Positions 44,056 to 52,591 of a stretch of DNA of 64,000 nucleotides are shown here, one piece after another (positions within the stretch are counted from its first letter, which is position 1; every line of letters starts with the position of its first letter). Both the position numbers and the translations under genes were made by a program. This DNA is from Clostridium peptidivorans (GTDB lineage Bacteria > Bacillota > Clostridia > Clostridiales > Clostridiaceae): assembly GCF_900205925.1 (NCBI RefSeq), contig NZ_OAOD01000012.1, forward strand, positions 1 through 64,000. Reading direction: 5' to 3'. The notes beneath the pieces are model-generated. The model searched no databases. It had not been told where the DNA came from and was given only the letters and a program-made list of their open reading frames with translations.

Positions 44056-44937
44056 TTATTTTAACCAGTGCATTGGTTGAGTAAGAGATATTGGTAACTT
44101 TGTTTCAGAATCACCCTTTGCTGTATTAATCTGCCCTTGGGTTAAAAATATACTATTTGTAAGATTGGCTCCTCTAAGGTCAGTATCTCTTAAGTCAGCA
44201 CCGATTAGATCAGTTCCACTCAAATCCACTCCTCTAAGGTTAGTAGCAATAAGATAGGCTCCACTCAAGTTTTCACCTCTCAGATTAGTTTTTGTGAGAT
44301 TTTTTCCAATAAAATCTCGTCCTTGACCAAGAGTTTTTTGGCGTTTTGAAGAAGTTTTTTGCTCATCACGGAATTTGTTTCGTACAAGTTCGCTGGTTTG
44401 TCTAAGTAGAGTATTAACTTTGAAGCGATGTGCTGTTGTGTCAAGTTTTAAGAGGGAGTCAGCACTTAAAAGAGTAAGTTTTTCTGTCTCAATAAGCATG
44501 GAATTAAGTTCATCTTGGATATTACGGGATGGCTTTAGTCTAAGTGCTTCTGTAAGATACCAGAGCATTTCATGAATTTGATGCATAATAAGGAAAACCT
44601 CATACATTTGCTGTGCAGTTTCTGGAACTTGTCTCCAGTCATATCCACCATAGGTGACTTGAGCAACCTTTTGTCCCGCACCAAAACAGTCATATGCAAT
44701 ACAGCCTTTAAGTCCAAGAGTTTTTAGGTTTTTGTGAACGCTGCAGCAAAAGTCTGATTGTAGATTAATGCAAGGAGTACCAGCATCTTTGTTCACAGGG
44801 AATCCTTCGGAAGCCGAAAAGTACAGTGCAACACAACAAAAACCAAAGCAGTTTTTGCAGTCGGCTCGAAGATTACTTCGACTTATATTAGAAAAAGATA
44901 ATATTTCATCTTTTTTATTTTCACAGGGATAGTTCAT
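44056..44937 (-). CDS. Cys-rich pentapeptide-repeat protein
   Basis: This 293-residue protein has an N-terminal half with nine Cys, including DCKNCFGFCC, FCCSVH and CIAYDCFG, a spacing that suggests metal or Fe-S binding. A helical segment follows at about 95-200. A C-terminal run of pentapeptide repeats (A/N-L-R/S/T-G, about 210-262, for example NLRGVDLSGTDLIGADLRD) forms a right-handed quadrilateral helix. Codon choice is less AT-rich than in neighbours, so it may be acquired. The function is unknown. GAGGTAA lies upstream of the ATG. Confidence 0.82.
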   Translation of the reverse strand: MNYPCENKKDEILSFSNISRSNLRADCKNCFGFCCVALYFSASEGFPVNKDAGTPCINLQSDFCCSVHKNLKTLGLKGCIAYDCFGAGQKVAQVTYGGYDWRQVPETAQQMYEVFLIMHQIHEMLWYLTEALRLKPSRNIQDELNSMLIETEKLTLLSADSLLKLDTTAHRFKVNTLLRQTSELVRNKFRDEQKTSSKRQKTLGQGRDFIGKNLTKTNLRGENLSGAYLIATNLRGVDLSGTDLIGADLRDTDLRGANLTNSIFLTQGQINTAKGDSETKLPISLTQPMHWLK

Positions 44938-45180
44938 ATTTATTTACCTCACATAACAAAATACAAAATTTTTAATTTGATTTTATCATAGATACTGGGA
45001 TTATTCAATTTTCAAGGGGGCGCTTATGTAGCAGCTAATTACCATTACATTTAAATTACTTTTCTTTGTAATCTCACTTTTACTTGATATATCTAACTTT
45101 TATGACTGTATATGATCAATATTACAAATTGTAATAAGTATATAATTCTATTAGGACAAAGAAGAGCTTTGATAAAAATA

Positions 45181-45212
45181 AAACTAGAGTTTTAATAAAA
45201 CTCTAGTTTTTT
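45181..45212 (-). terminator. Terminator of the kinase-like gene
   Basis: AAACTAGAGTTTT pairs with AAAACTCTAGTTT; on the minus strand it is followed by TATTTTTATC and begins right after the stop codon. Confidence 0.88.
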
Positions 45213-45789
45213 AACCATGTCTTCGATGTCTTCGATTTTTATGATTTTTTATAGATGCGAGATAATTATACCCTTCAATCCAATAAGAAAGTAAATTAGG
45301 TTTATATCTTAATACATCTTTTAAAAATTTATCAAAGAGGTGTAATTTTAATAATATTTTAATAATATCTTTTGGATATGGTGTACTCGTAGTAAAAGAT
45401 TTTCTTGGATCAATAACCATTATTTTTTCACTAGAATCAACAAATATATGAGAATTTCTAGCATTTAGCTTTTTAAAGTTTAGTCTTTTTAAATCTTCAA
45501 TTAATTCAATAATTTCTATAGAAAGACTATAGGACAATCCATGTTTTTTTAGATACTCGTATAGATTTTCTCCAGCAACATATTCTCTTATTAAAATATT
45601 ATCAATTCTTAAAATAGTATTTGGGAAAAAAACACTGTCTTTAGTTATGTTAAGTATTTCTTCCTCACGTTTAGCTGCATTTACATCTTTAAACAATTTA
45701 ATTGCGTATCCTTCTTCTGTTAAATATACACTTCCTTCAGCTCCAGAACCAAGGAACTTACAATTTTTAATTTCTAATATTATGTTCAT
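45211..45789 (-). CDS. Small protein-kinase-like protein, degenerate active site
   Basis: This 192-residue protein has a kinase-like fold. A glycine-rich loop (FLGSGAEGSVYLTEEG) is followed by a Lys in YAIKLFK and a hinge-like IREYVAGENLYEYL. The catalytic-loop region reads KLNARNSHIFVD with no HRD aspartate in the usual place, and VIDPRKS replaces DFG. It ends in a basic KNHKNRRHRRHG tail. It is only about two-thirds of a normal kinase domain. It may be a pseudokinase or an atypical kinase; no partner is evident. Confidence 0.65.
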   Translation of the reverse strand: MNIILEIKNCKFLGSGAEGSVYLTEEGYAIKLFKDVNAAKREEEILNITKDSVFFPNTILRIDNILIREYVAGENLYEYLKKHGLSYSLSIEIIELIEDLKRLNFKKLNARNSHIFVDSSEKIMVIDPRKSFTTSTPYPKDIIKILLKLHLFDKFLKDVLRYKPNLLSYWIEGYNYLASIKNHKNRRHRRHG

Positions 45790-45956
45790 ACCTATCAACT
45801 CTATTTATTGCTTTAAAATAGTATATGCAAATAAAATTAATATGATATTAATATAACAATGATAAAACATTATAGATTAAACAGAGAGCAGCTTGCAGAA
45901 ATTAAAAATCATATATATGAAAAAAACAGGGAATTTAAAAAGGGCGATATTATTTT

Positions 45957-46003
45957 ATAGAGAAAGGATTTCGGAAACTTTTAGCGAAGAATAAAGTTAA
46001 TGA
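45957..46003 (+). repeat. Short dispersed repeat, copy 1
   Basis: The stretch from ATAGAGAAAGGATTTCGGAA to TAGCGAAGAATAAAGTTAAT recurs with small changes at 47361-47407. The two copies flank the sigma/anti-sigma pair in direct orientation. Confidence 0.7.
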
Positions 46004-46039
46004 GCAGGCTACAATGCCTGCCTAATTTTATTATGTTTT

Positions 46040-46065
46040 TGTAACGTTTCTTCTATAAGCTGGTC
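46040..46065 (+). promoter_or_regulatory. Candidate ECF-sigma autoregulatory promoter
   Basis: TGTAAC, a 16-base spacer, then GGTC lie about 25 bases before the sigma-factor start. The AAC -35 and GTC -10 elements are the general ECF pattern, consistent with self-activation. Confidence 0.6.
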
Positions 46066-46089
46066 TTATTTATGTAAGGAGGTGAAAAT

Positions 46090-46569
46090 GTGGCTGACTT
46101 GGCAAACATCTATAAACAATATTTCCGAGATGTTTACTCGTTTGTATTGTTGTTAAGCAGAAATGAAGCGGTTGCTGAAGAAATAACCCAAGAAACTTTT
46201 TTTAAGGCTCTAAAAAACATTGATAAGTTCAAGGGGAATTGTAAAATCAGTGTTTGGCTTTGTCAAATAGCAAAAAACACATACTATTCTCATCTTGAAA
46301 AGCAAAAACGATTTGAAATGGACAGTACACCAGAAAAGGCAAGTGAAAACAGTATTGAAGAACTGTTAATAGATAAAGAATCGGCTTTACGAATTCATAA
46401 GGTTTTACATTGTTTAGACGAGCCTTACAAGGAAGTGTTTACTTTAAGGATATTTGGGGAACTTTCATTTGTTCAGATAAGCCAACTTTTTGAGAAGACC
46501 GAAAGTTGGTCAAGAGTCACATTCTATCGGGCTAAGCAAAAAATACAAGACTTGTTGAAGGAGGAATAA
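46090..46569 (+). CDS. ECF RNA polymerase sigma factor
   Basis: This 159-residue sigma-70 family ECF factor has region 2 at about 8-75 (YSFVLLLSRNEAVAEEITQETFFKAL, with the core-binding and -10 recognition segments) and region 4 at about 100-155 (LDEPYKEVFTLRIFGELSFVQISQLF). It redirects RNA polymerase to its own regulon in response to an unknown signal. The GTG start follows AAGGAGGTG. The next gene, two bases downstream, encodes its membrane anti-sigma factor, and an ECF-like promoter lies upstream. Confidence 0.92.
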   Translation: MADLANIYKQYFRDVYSFVLLLSRNEAVAEEITQETFFKALKNIDKFKGNCKISVWLCQIAKNTYYSHLEKQKRFEMDSTPEKASENSIEELLIDKESALRIHKVLHCLDEPYKEVFTLRIFGELSFVQISQLFEKTESWSRVTFYRAKQKIQDLLKEE

Positions 46570-46571
46570 GA

Positions 46572-47285
46572 ATGAGTAAAGTGTCATGTGATATTATCAA
46601 GGATTTGCTACCATTGTATCATGATAAGGTGTGTAGTAACGATAGTAGTAAAATGGTAGAAGACCATCTTACTGAATGCAGCGATTGTAAAAATGAATTG
46701 AATAAGATAGGAACAGAAATTAATCTGTCAAAAGAAACTGTTAAAGAGAATCTCAGTGATAGTAATGTAATAAAAAATATTGCTGTGTTTTGGAGGCGTA
46801 CTAAAGTAAGAACATTTATTATAGGAGTAATTGGTGCTGCTGTACTGTTTACAATTGTCTTATTAGGATTTACCTATCCAATTGTTAATGTTCCTACTGA
46901 TGTAATGAAAATAACAGAGGTATCTCAATTATCAGATGGCAGGATTGCATATCATGTTGAACTGACAGATGAATATAGATTGAATAGGCTAGCATTTAAT
47001 ACGGATGAATATGGGAATTTTTATATAACTCCTAAACGCCCAATTTTTAAGACAAAAGAGATGAAAGATGTACCTGGATTTAAAAATACGTATTATACTT
47101 TTGGTGATTTTCTTAAAACTGTATATCGTGATAGGTATGGTGATAATGCCGAGATTAAAGCACTGTATTACGGATCTCCAAAAGATAACATACTAATTTG
47201 GAAGAAGGGAATGGAGTTACCAAAAGCAAGTAAAGAAGTTGAAGAATTCTTCAATGATGAGTCTAATAATTTTATGCCGTACTAA
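46572..47285 (+). CDS. Membrane anti-sigma factor with zinc-binding HC2 domain
   Basis: This 237-residue protein has an N-terminal zf-HC2/ZAS-like domain (CDIIKDLLPLYHDKVC, then DHLTECSDCKNEL) that would bind the sigma factor, one membrane helix near 85-107 and an extracellular C-terminal sensor domain of about 130 residues. The extracellular domain is of a type I cannot name. It is co-transcribed with the sigma gene. Inactivation could be by proteolysis or conformational change; the sequence does not tell. Confidence 0.87.
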   Translation: MSKVSCDIIKDLLPLYHDKVCSNDSSKMVEDHLTECSDCKNELNKIGTEINLSKETVKENLSDSNVIKNIAVFWRRTKVRTFIIGVIGAAVLFTIVLLGFTYPIVNVPTDVMKITEVSQLSDGRIAYHVELTDEYRLNRLAFNTDEYGNFYITPKRPIFKTKEMKDVPGFKNTYYTFGDFLKTVYRDRYGDNAEIKALYYGSPKDNILIWKKGMELPKASKEVEEFFNDESNNFMPY

Positions 47286-47360
47286 CATTACAGAGTTCCA
47301 TATGAAAATGTTATAATGGAAAGTGGAAAATATCTTTTCATTAAGAAACATTAACATTTC

Positions 47361-47407
47361 ATAGATAAAGGATTTTTGAAATTTTTAGCGAAGAATAAAG
47401 TTAATGA
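47361..47407 (+). repeat. Short dispersed repeat, copy 2
   Basis: This matches 45957-46003: TAGATAAAGGATTTTTGAAA and TTTTTAGCGAAGAATAAAGT followed by TAATGA. It lies upstream of the Dabb gene. Confidence 0.7.
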
Positions 47408-47438
47408 TTATTATATAGATTAAGAAGGAGTAGAAGTA

Positions 47439-47741
47439 ATGATTAAACATATTGTAATGTGGAAATTAAAAGAATTTGCTGAAGGCAATGATAAAGCGGA
47501 AAATGCTAAGATAATTAAGACAGATTTAGAAAATTTACAAGAGAAAATTAATGAGCTTAAATTTGTAGAGGTTGGTATAAATATTAATAATTCACCACAA
47601 GCATATGATGTTGTTTTATATTCACAGTTTGAAAGTGTGGAGGATTTAAATATATATCAAAATCATCCTGAGCATGTAAAACTTGCAGAATTTGCCAAGA
47701 AGGTTGTAAATGAAAGAGTAGTAGTAGATTATGAAGTTTAA
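47439..47741 (+). CDS. Dabb (stress-responsive alpha/beta barrel) family protein
   Basis: This 100-residue single-domain protein of the dimeric alpha/beta-barrel family starts MIKHIVMWKLKE, includes YDVVLYSQFESVEDLNIYQ and ends QNHPEHVKLAEFAKKVVNER, all family hallmarks. Members are stress-associated proteins or enzymes of diverse activity; none can be assigned here. AGAAGGAG precedes the ATG. The following MBL-fold gene starts 44 bases downstream and may be co-transcribed. Confidence 0.88.
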   Translation: MIKHIVMWKLKEFAEGNDKAENAKIIKTDLENLQEKINELKFVEVGININNSPQAYDVVLYSQFESVEDLNIYQNHPEHVKLAEFAKKVVNERVVVDYEV

Positions 47742-47785
47742 AGAATATTAGATTAGATATTTATACTTCACAGAGGAGAAATTTT

Positions 47786-48517
47786 ATGGATAATATAGTT
47801 GTTTTAAATGTTGATTTTAATTTTGGATATGGTGAAAGTACAATTTATCCTGTGATACTTCAAGATGAAAATGAAATGATTTTAGTGGATTGCGGATATG
47901 CTGATTTCTTACTAATGATAGAAGAGGCTGCTTGTAAAAAACATGTGGATTTTTCTAAATTGACAAAAGTAATTGTAACGCATCATGACTACGATCATAT
48001 GGGGAGTCTTGCTGCGATCAAGCAAAAGTATCCTCATGTTCAAATTATTGCAAGTGCAAAAGATGCCCCTTATGTAGCTGGGAGATTAAAGTCATTACGA
48101 CTTCAGCAAGCTGAACAAACTCAGTCTATATTGCCGCCAGAAGAGCAAGAAGCAGGAAAGGCATTTCAAAATATTTTAAAATCAATTGAAAATGTAGAAG
48201 TAGATATAACTGTAAAAGATGAGGATTATTTTCCTTGGTGTGGAGGAATTGAAATTGTTGAAACTCCAGGGCATATGCCAGGACATATTTCAATTTATTT
48301 AAAAAAGTTTAAGGTTTTAATCAGTGGCGATGCTTTAGCAATAGAAAATGGAAATCTTGAAATTGCAGCACCACAATTTACACTAGATATGGCAGAAGCA
48401 AAAGAATCTGTTTTAAAACTACTTAATTATGATATACAAAAGATAATTTGTTACCATGGGGGAGAATATCAGGATAATATACCAGCTGCTCTGCGTAATA
48501 TAGAAAATATATTTTAG
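47786..48517 (+). CDS. MBL-fold metallo-hydrolase
   Basis: This 243-residue metallo-beta-lactamase-fold protein has the zinc motif THHDYDHMGS, His in ETPGHMPGHIS, Asp in LISGDALA and a final His in CYHGGEY, a complete binuclear metal site. The group includes thioesterases and other hydrolases; the substrate is unknown. GAGGAG precedes the ATG. A hairpin with T run follows the gene. Confidence 0.88.
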   Translation: MDNIVVLNVDFNFGYGESTIYPVILQDENEMILVDCGYADFLLMIEEAACKKHVDFSKLTKVIVTHHDYDHMGSLAAIKQKYPHVQIIASAKDAPYVAGRLKSLRLQQAEQTQSILPPEEQEAGKAFQNILKSIENVEVDITVKDEDYFPWCGGIEIVETPGHMPGHISIYLKKFKVLISGDALAIENGNLEIAAPQFTLDMAEAKESVLKLLNYDIQKIICYHGGEYQDNIPAALRNIENIF

Positions 48518-48532
48518 AGAATTATAAATATA

Positions 48533-48568
48533 AAACTTAGCTAAGTAAATTAGTTAGGTTTTATTTTT
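48533..48568 (+). terminator. Terminator of the MBL-fold gene
   Basis: AAACTTAGCTAA pairs imperfectly with TTAGTTAGGTTT, followed by TATTTTTG. Confidence 0.65.
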
Positions 48569-48668
48569 GCTAAGTGATAGTTGAAATTAGGATATTTTAA
48601 TATGACATATAGCTGGCATATTTATAGTGTTATCATTAAGTTACTATAAACGAAGGGAGTTTTTCTAC

Positions 48669-49457
48669 ATGAAGGATTTAAAGGAGTCAATGGAGATTAT
48701 AACTTTAAATGAAGAAAATATTGATAACGAACATATTTGCTGTGCTATATCAAATAAGAAATGTGTTGAAGGATATCTAAAGAAAAAGGAATGGTTAAAA
48801 CAGCAAATCAAAGATGGATATGTATTCAAGAAGTTTAATGTCAATCATAAGGTTTTTATTGAATACTGTCCTTCTGAAATTGGTTGGATACCAATTACTG
48901 CACCAAATTACATGGTAATTAACTGTTTTTGGGTTGCGGGTCAATATGCAGGAAGGGGTTATGGAAAAAGGCTTTTAGAGGAATGCATAAAAGATTCTGA
49001 GGATAAGGAAGGAATTGTAGTTCTTACCAGTAATAAAAAGAAACCATATATATCAGATAAAAAATTCTTCTTAAAGCAGGGATTTGAAGTCTGTGATACG
49101 GCTTCTCCATATTTTGAACTATTAGTTTATAAAAACAATCCTAATGCAGTAAACCCTATATTTAATCAATGTGCAAAAGAAAATATCATCAGCAATAAAA
49201 GTGGCTTAACAGTATATTATTCAAATCTTTGTCCTTTTACTGAGTACTACACTAATACAGTTATAAAAGAATTGGCAAAAAGAGAAGGTATTCCATTAGA
49301 GATTATTAAAATTGATAATAGAGAACAGGTAGAGAGCCTCCCGTCAGCCTTTAGTATTTACAGCGTGTTTTATAACGGTAAGTTTATTACACATGAAATT
49401 TTAAGTGAGACAAAATTTAATAAAATTATAGAGAATATAAAGAAGGGCATATATTAA
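48669..49457 (+). CDS. GNAT N-acetyltransferase with YoaP-like C-terminal domain
   Basis: This 262-residue protein has a GNAT domain in the first two-thirds, with the acetyl-CoA loop QYAGRGYGKRLLEE. A C-terminal YoaP-type domain (about 165-255) includes YYSNLCPFTEYYTNTVIKEL and FSIYSVFYNGKFITHEIL, a thioredoxin-like arrangement. The substrate is unknown. ATG 48669 with AAGGGAG upstream is chosen over an in-frame start 42 bases earlier that has no site. Confidence 0.86.
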   Translation: MKDLKESMEIITLNEENIDNEHICCAISNKKCVEGYLKKKEWLKQQIKDGYVFKKFNVNHKVFIEYCPSEIGWIPITAPNYMVINCFWVAGQYAGRGYGKRLLEECIKDSEDKEGIVVLTSNKKKPYISDKKFFLKQGFEVCDTASPYFELLVYKNNPNAVNPIFNQCAKENIISNKSGLTVYYSNLCPFTEYYTNTVIKELAKREGIPLEIIKIDNREQVESLPSAFSIYSVFYNGKFITHEILSETKFNKIIENIKKGIY

Positions 49458-49563
49458 TTATTGGCGATTTGCTGTGAATTATCCTATAAAAAGATATATA
49501 GAAGGGAAGTGAGGATTTAGTAGATTTGTGTACTTGTTATACACTTTCTTACTAAAGCAAAAT

Positions 49564-50628
49564 ATGAATAGAATAAATTATTATATTATTATAAATATAA
49601 TAGCAAGTTGTTTCTTATTATTTAACTTATATGAAAAGATTTATTCAGGTGAATTTATTATTAAAACAAAGCGAAAAAAGATTTCAGTATTATATACTGT
49701 AACATTAGTGTTATGGGTTTTTATGGGAATAATGAGTTTTTCAGGTTATCTAGGGAACAAGGATATTGATATCTTTGGGATTGTACAGGGGACTTTTTGG
49801 ACACAGATGTGTATTTCAAATCTTTTAGGTAGATCATCATTGGGAATAACTAAAGGTGGTATATATTCAGGGGATTCTAACATTTCTTATTTCACTAAAT
49901 GGAGCAAAATTAAAAATTATTCATGGATATCTGATAATATAGTTCAATTTGAAGTTTTTACAAGAAAAAATAGCATTGTCAGCAAAGAATTAGAAGTAAA
50001 TCCAGAGCAAAGAGAAGAAGTAGATAAATTTTTAAGGGAAAATATAAAGAAGATAGATAAAGCAAGCAATAAAAAGAGAATTTTTAAGTTAAGAATGATA
50101 ATTTTATTAATTGCTATTATAATGGCTATAGGACACATAAATTTAATTAAAGCAAGTAAGCCATATATGACAAAAGAAATAAAGTTAGAAGAAGATGAAG
50201 CTATAGCTATACTACAGAAAACATGGAAGCCTTTGGCGGAACTTAACAAAGAAAATATAAAATCTAGAGAAGATTTTGATAAAGTATTTAAAGAAACTAT
50301 GAGTAAATCAATGATAGAGGATTTATATAGAATACTTGTAGATACAAGTAAATCTACAGATGAGAAAATTAAGTTTTATGAAAATGTAAGGATTCCTACT
50401 ATATATGATACAAAGATGTCCATAAAAAGGTCATATATAAAATCTCCAAAGTATAAAGAGTTAAATAAAGAAGTTAACAATGAAGAGCTTACAATTGAAG
50501 AATCAGGTAAGCTTGATAAAGACGGACCTATATCTCATTTCAAAAGAACAAGTACTTTTATAAAGAATGATGCTGGCAATTGGATATTGGATAAAATAAG
50601 TGGTTTAGAAAGTATTGGATCACAATAA
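49564..50628 (+). CDS. DUF5673-like membrane protein, distant copy 4
   Basis: This 354-residue paralogue of the three tandem genes at 28515-31829 lies 18 kb away. It keeps the GGIYSGDSNISYFTKWSKIK segment, the internal helix and the extracellular KTWKPLAELNKENIKSRE domain, but it is the most diverged. ATG 49564 aligns with the start of the other copies (MNRINYYIIINIIAS against MGLYFWITLNLIAS), although no clear ribosome binding site precedes it; a GTG at 49528 would add 12 residues. Function is unknown. Confidence 0.68.
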   Translation: MNRINYYIIINIIASCFLLFNLYEKIYSGEFIIKTKRKKISVLYTVTLVLWVFMGIMSFSGYLGNKDIDIFGIVQGTFWTQMCISNLLGRSSLGITKGGIYSGDSNISYFTKWSKIKNYSWISDNIVQFEVFTRKNSIVSKELEVNPEQREEVDKFLRENIKKIDKASNKKRIFKLRMIILLIAIIMAIGHINLIKASKPYMTKEIKLEEDEAIAILQKTWKPLAELNKENIKSREDFDKVFKETMSKSMIEDLYRILVDTSKSTDEKIKFYENVRIPTIYDTKMSIKRSYIKSPKYKELNKEVNNEELTIEESGKLDKDGPISHFKRTSTFIKNDAGNWILDKISGLESIGSQ

Positions 50629-50698
50629 AAATGATAAATAAAAATAATATATTTTAGTAATAGTTTAATAATGAAAATGTATAGGAGCGTAAGTAAAT

Positions 50699-51103
50699 AT
50701 GTCTAATAAACGTAATAGATTGTTGTATGGATTTATGATAATAATTGTAATTGCTTTAGGGCTACTATCAAGAAGGATGAATAATATTATACCAGACTTT
50801 TTGAATACATATTTAGGAGATGCTCTCTGGGCGTTAATGGTTTTCTTTATCTTTGGTTTTATTTTTATAGATGCGGAAACAAAGAAAATTGCATTAATAG
50901 GGATATTATTTTGCTATCTTATTGAATTAAGCCAGTTATACCATGCAAATTGGATAGATAATATTAGAAGAACAACACTAGGGGGATTGGTATTAGGATA
51001 TGGATTTTTGTGGAGTGATTTACTAGCCTATACTATAGGAATTGGAATAGGTGTAATTATTGAACTTTTACCATTAAAATTAAGGGGGAAAAATATAAAA
51101 TGA
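50699..51103 (+). CDS. DUF2809 membrane protein
   Basis: This 134-residue, four-helix protein matches DUF2809: GLLSRRMNNIIPDFLNTYLG, DALWALMVFFIFGF, then CYLIELSQLYHANWID. The function of the family is not established. TAGGAG precedes the ATG. Its TGA overlaps the ATG of the next small gene, so the two are translationally coupled. Confidence 0.85.
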   Translation: MSNKRNRLLYGFMIIIVIALGLLSRRMNNIIPDFLNTYLGDALWALMVFFIFGFIFIDAETKKIALIGILFCYLIELSQLYHANWIDNIRRTTLGGLVLGYGFLWSDLLAYTIGIGIGVIIELLPLKLRGKNIK

Positions 51104-51306
51104 AAAATAAAGATGGAAGAATAGGTATTATAACATTTGTAGTTTCTTATGTATTAGTTCACAGTATATTTAAGTTGTTTAATTTTAAGTATGATATTTT
51201 TAGTGAGCCATTTAATATATTAAAATTTATTATTGATTTTGGTTCATGGATGATAATTTGGGTGTTAGTATATTCTATATTGGAAAAAATGCAAAAGAGC
51301 AAATAG
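51100..51306 (+). CDS. Small membrane protein coupled to the DUF2809 gene
   Basis: This 68-residue protein has two predicted helices (about 9-24 and 43-60) and a basic C-terminus. I recognise no family. Its ATG overlaps the stop of the DUF2809 gene and is preceded by AGGGGGA, which supports real translation and a shared role. Confidence 0.7.
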   Translation: MKNKDGRIGIITFVVSYVLVHSIFKLFNFKYDIFSEPFNILKFIIDFGSWMIIWVLVYSILEKMQKSK

Positions 51307-51359
51307 CTGTTAGAATTATGTGCAGCTATAAATTTGAGTAAAAGAAAGGATTTATTACA

Positions 51360-52001
51360 ATGGATAATAATGTTTCATGGTATATAGAAAAACAAGTTGA
51401 TAGAACAATAGATAATTTAAGAAAGCATAATATGGCAGGGTACTTTGTTAAGGATGATGTAGAACTGATAAAGCTTTTAAAAGAACTTATAGCTGAAAAT
51501 TCTGTAGTGGGTGTTGGCGATTCTATGACACTATTTGAAACAGGAGTTATAGATTTTCTTCGTCAAGGAAGCTATACTTTTTTAGATAAATATAGAGAAA
51601 ATATAACAAGTGAAGAAAAGAAGCAAATTTATATACAAAACTTTTCTGCGGATACTTTTATATGTAGTACAAATGCTTTAACTGAAAATGGGGAGCTTTA
51701 TAATATTGACGGCAATGGAAGCAGAGTTGCACCGATGATTTATGGCCCTAAACAGGTTATTTTAGTAACTGGAATAAATAAAATTGTTAAAAATTTAGAA
51801 GAAGCAGAAAAAAGAGTTAGAAATTACTCAGCACCAATTGATGCAAAAAGATTAAATAAAAATACTCCATGTACAACCTTGGGATACTGCGTAGATTGTA
51901 AAAGTCCCAATAGAATATGTAATGATTTCACAGTTATCACAGGACAATTTGTTAAAGATAGGATAAAGGTAATTATTGTAGGAAAACAGTTAGGATATTA
52001 A
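51360..52001 (+). CDS. LUD domain protein (lactate utilization LutC/YkgG-like)
   Basis: This 213-residue LUD-domain protein has VGVGDSMTLFETG, GNGSRVAPMIYGP and the C-terminal TLGYCVDCKSPNRICN cluster of Cys, the single-domain form common in clostridia. LUD proteins belong to lactate oxidation systems but many stand-alone forms have no known role; no lutA or lutB is adjacent. AAAGGA precedes the ATG. A truncated ORF follows at once. Confidence 0.88.
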   Translation: MDNNVSWYIEKQVDRTIDNLRKHNMAGYFVKDDVELIKLLKELIAENSVVGVGDSMTLFETGVIDFLRQGSYTFLDKYRENITSEEKKQIYIQNFSADTFICSTNALTENGELYNIDGNGSRVAPMIYGPKQVILVTGINKIVKNLEEAEKRVRNYSAPIDAKRLNKNTPCTTLGYCVDCKSPNRICNDFTVITGQFVKDRIKVIIVGKQLGY

Positions 52002-52003
52002 AT

Positions 52004-52471
52004 CTAAGCCTTGAAAAGTGTACTGGAATTAAAATAAACCATATTATAAAATCCATAAATACTGGTGCTATATCGGATCTTTTAGATTACTCAAATAATA
52101 ATAAATCTGTATTAGATGACACTTTAGAAACCATAAATAGAATGGCAGCCACAGGGTGCATATATGAGGGTATACATTATGACATCGCTAAAGCTAATGA
52201 AGCGGATGTACTTAGATTAAACTATCTTGCTTTTTATGATAATTTTTTAAAATATTGTAAAGATCACAATTTAAGTCAAGAAGTACTTCCTTTGACTAGT
52301 TTTAAAAAGCAATTAAGCAAATCAAGTTATTGTCTATGCTATGACAAACCAACTACATTTCGCACAGGATATGACGACAATTCCAGAAGAAAGACCTTTA
52401 GAGTAGCCATTTTGGATATAGAAAAGCTTAAAGAAAAGAACTTGGAAGTTGATTTTTTGATTAATAAATAA
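52004..52471 (+). pseudogene. Truncated ORF, 3' fragment of an unidentified larger gene
   Basis: An open frame of about 155 codons runs from the end of the LUD gene with no start codon or ribosome binding site at its beginning. The first ATG (52142) is internal and lacks a site. The text contains SKSSYCLCYDKPTTFRTGYD and RRKTFRVAILDIEKLKEKN, which recalls C-terminal domains of phage or plasmid replication proteins. I cannot confirm that identity. It is probably a remnant of a mobile element. Confidence 0.55.
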
Positions 52472-52555
52472 GAGTTGGCAATGATTACACAATATGATTA
52501 AAGGACTAATTGAAAGAACACTATGTCTTTAATTGTATATTAAACTATTTGGAAA

Positions 52556-52591
52556 TTAAAAGGAAATTGCAGCGCAATTTCCTTTTAATAA
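52556..52591. terminator. Bidirectional terminator
   Basis: TTAAAAGGAAATTGC pairs with GCAATTTCCTTTTAA around AGC. It serves the M48 gene on the minus strand. Confidence 0.88.

Noticed and set aside
45859-45960. 33-codon ORF (MIKHYRLNREQLAEIKNHIY...) before the sigma gene
   Set aside because: There is no ribosome binding site and no recognisable family. It may be a gene remnant, but the evidence is too weak to annotate.
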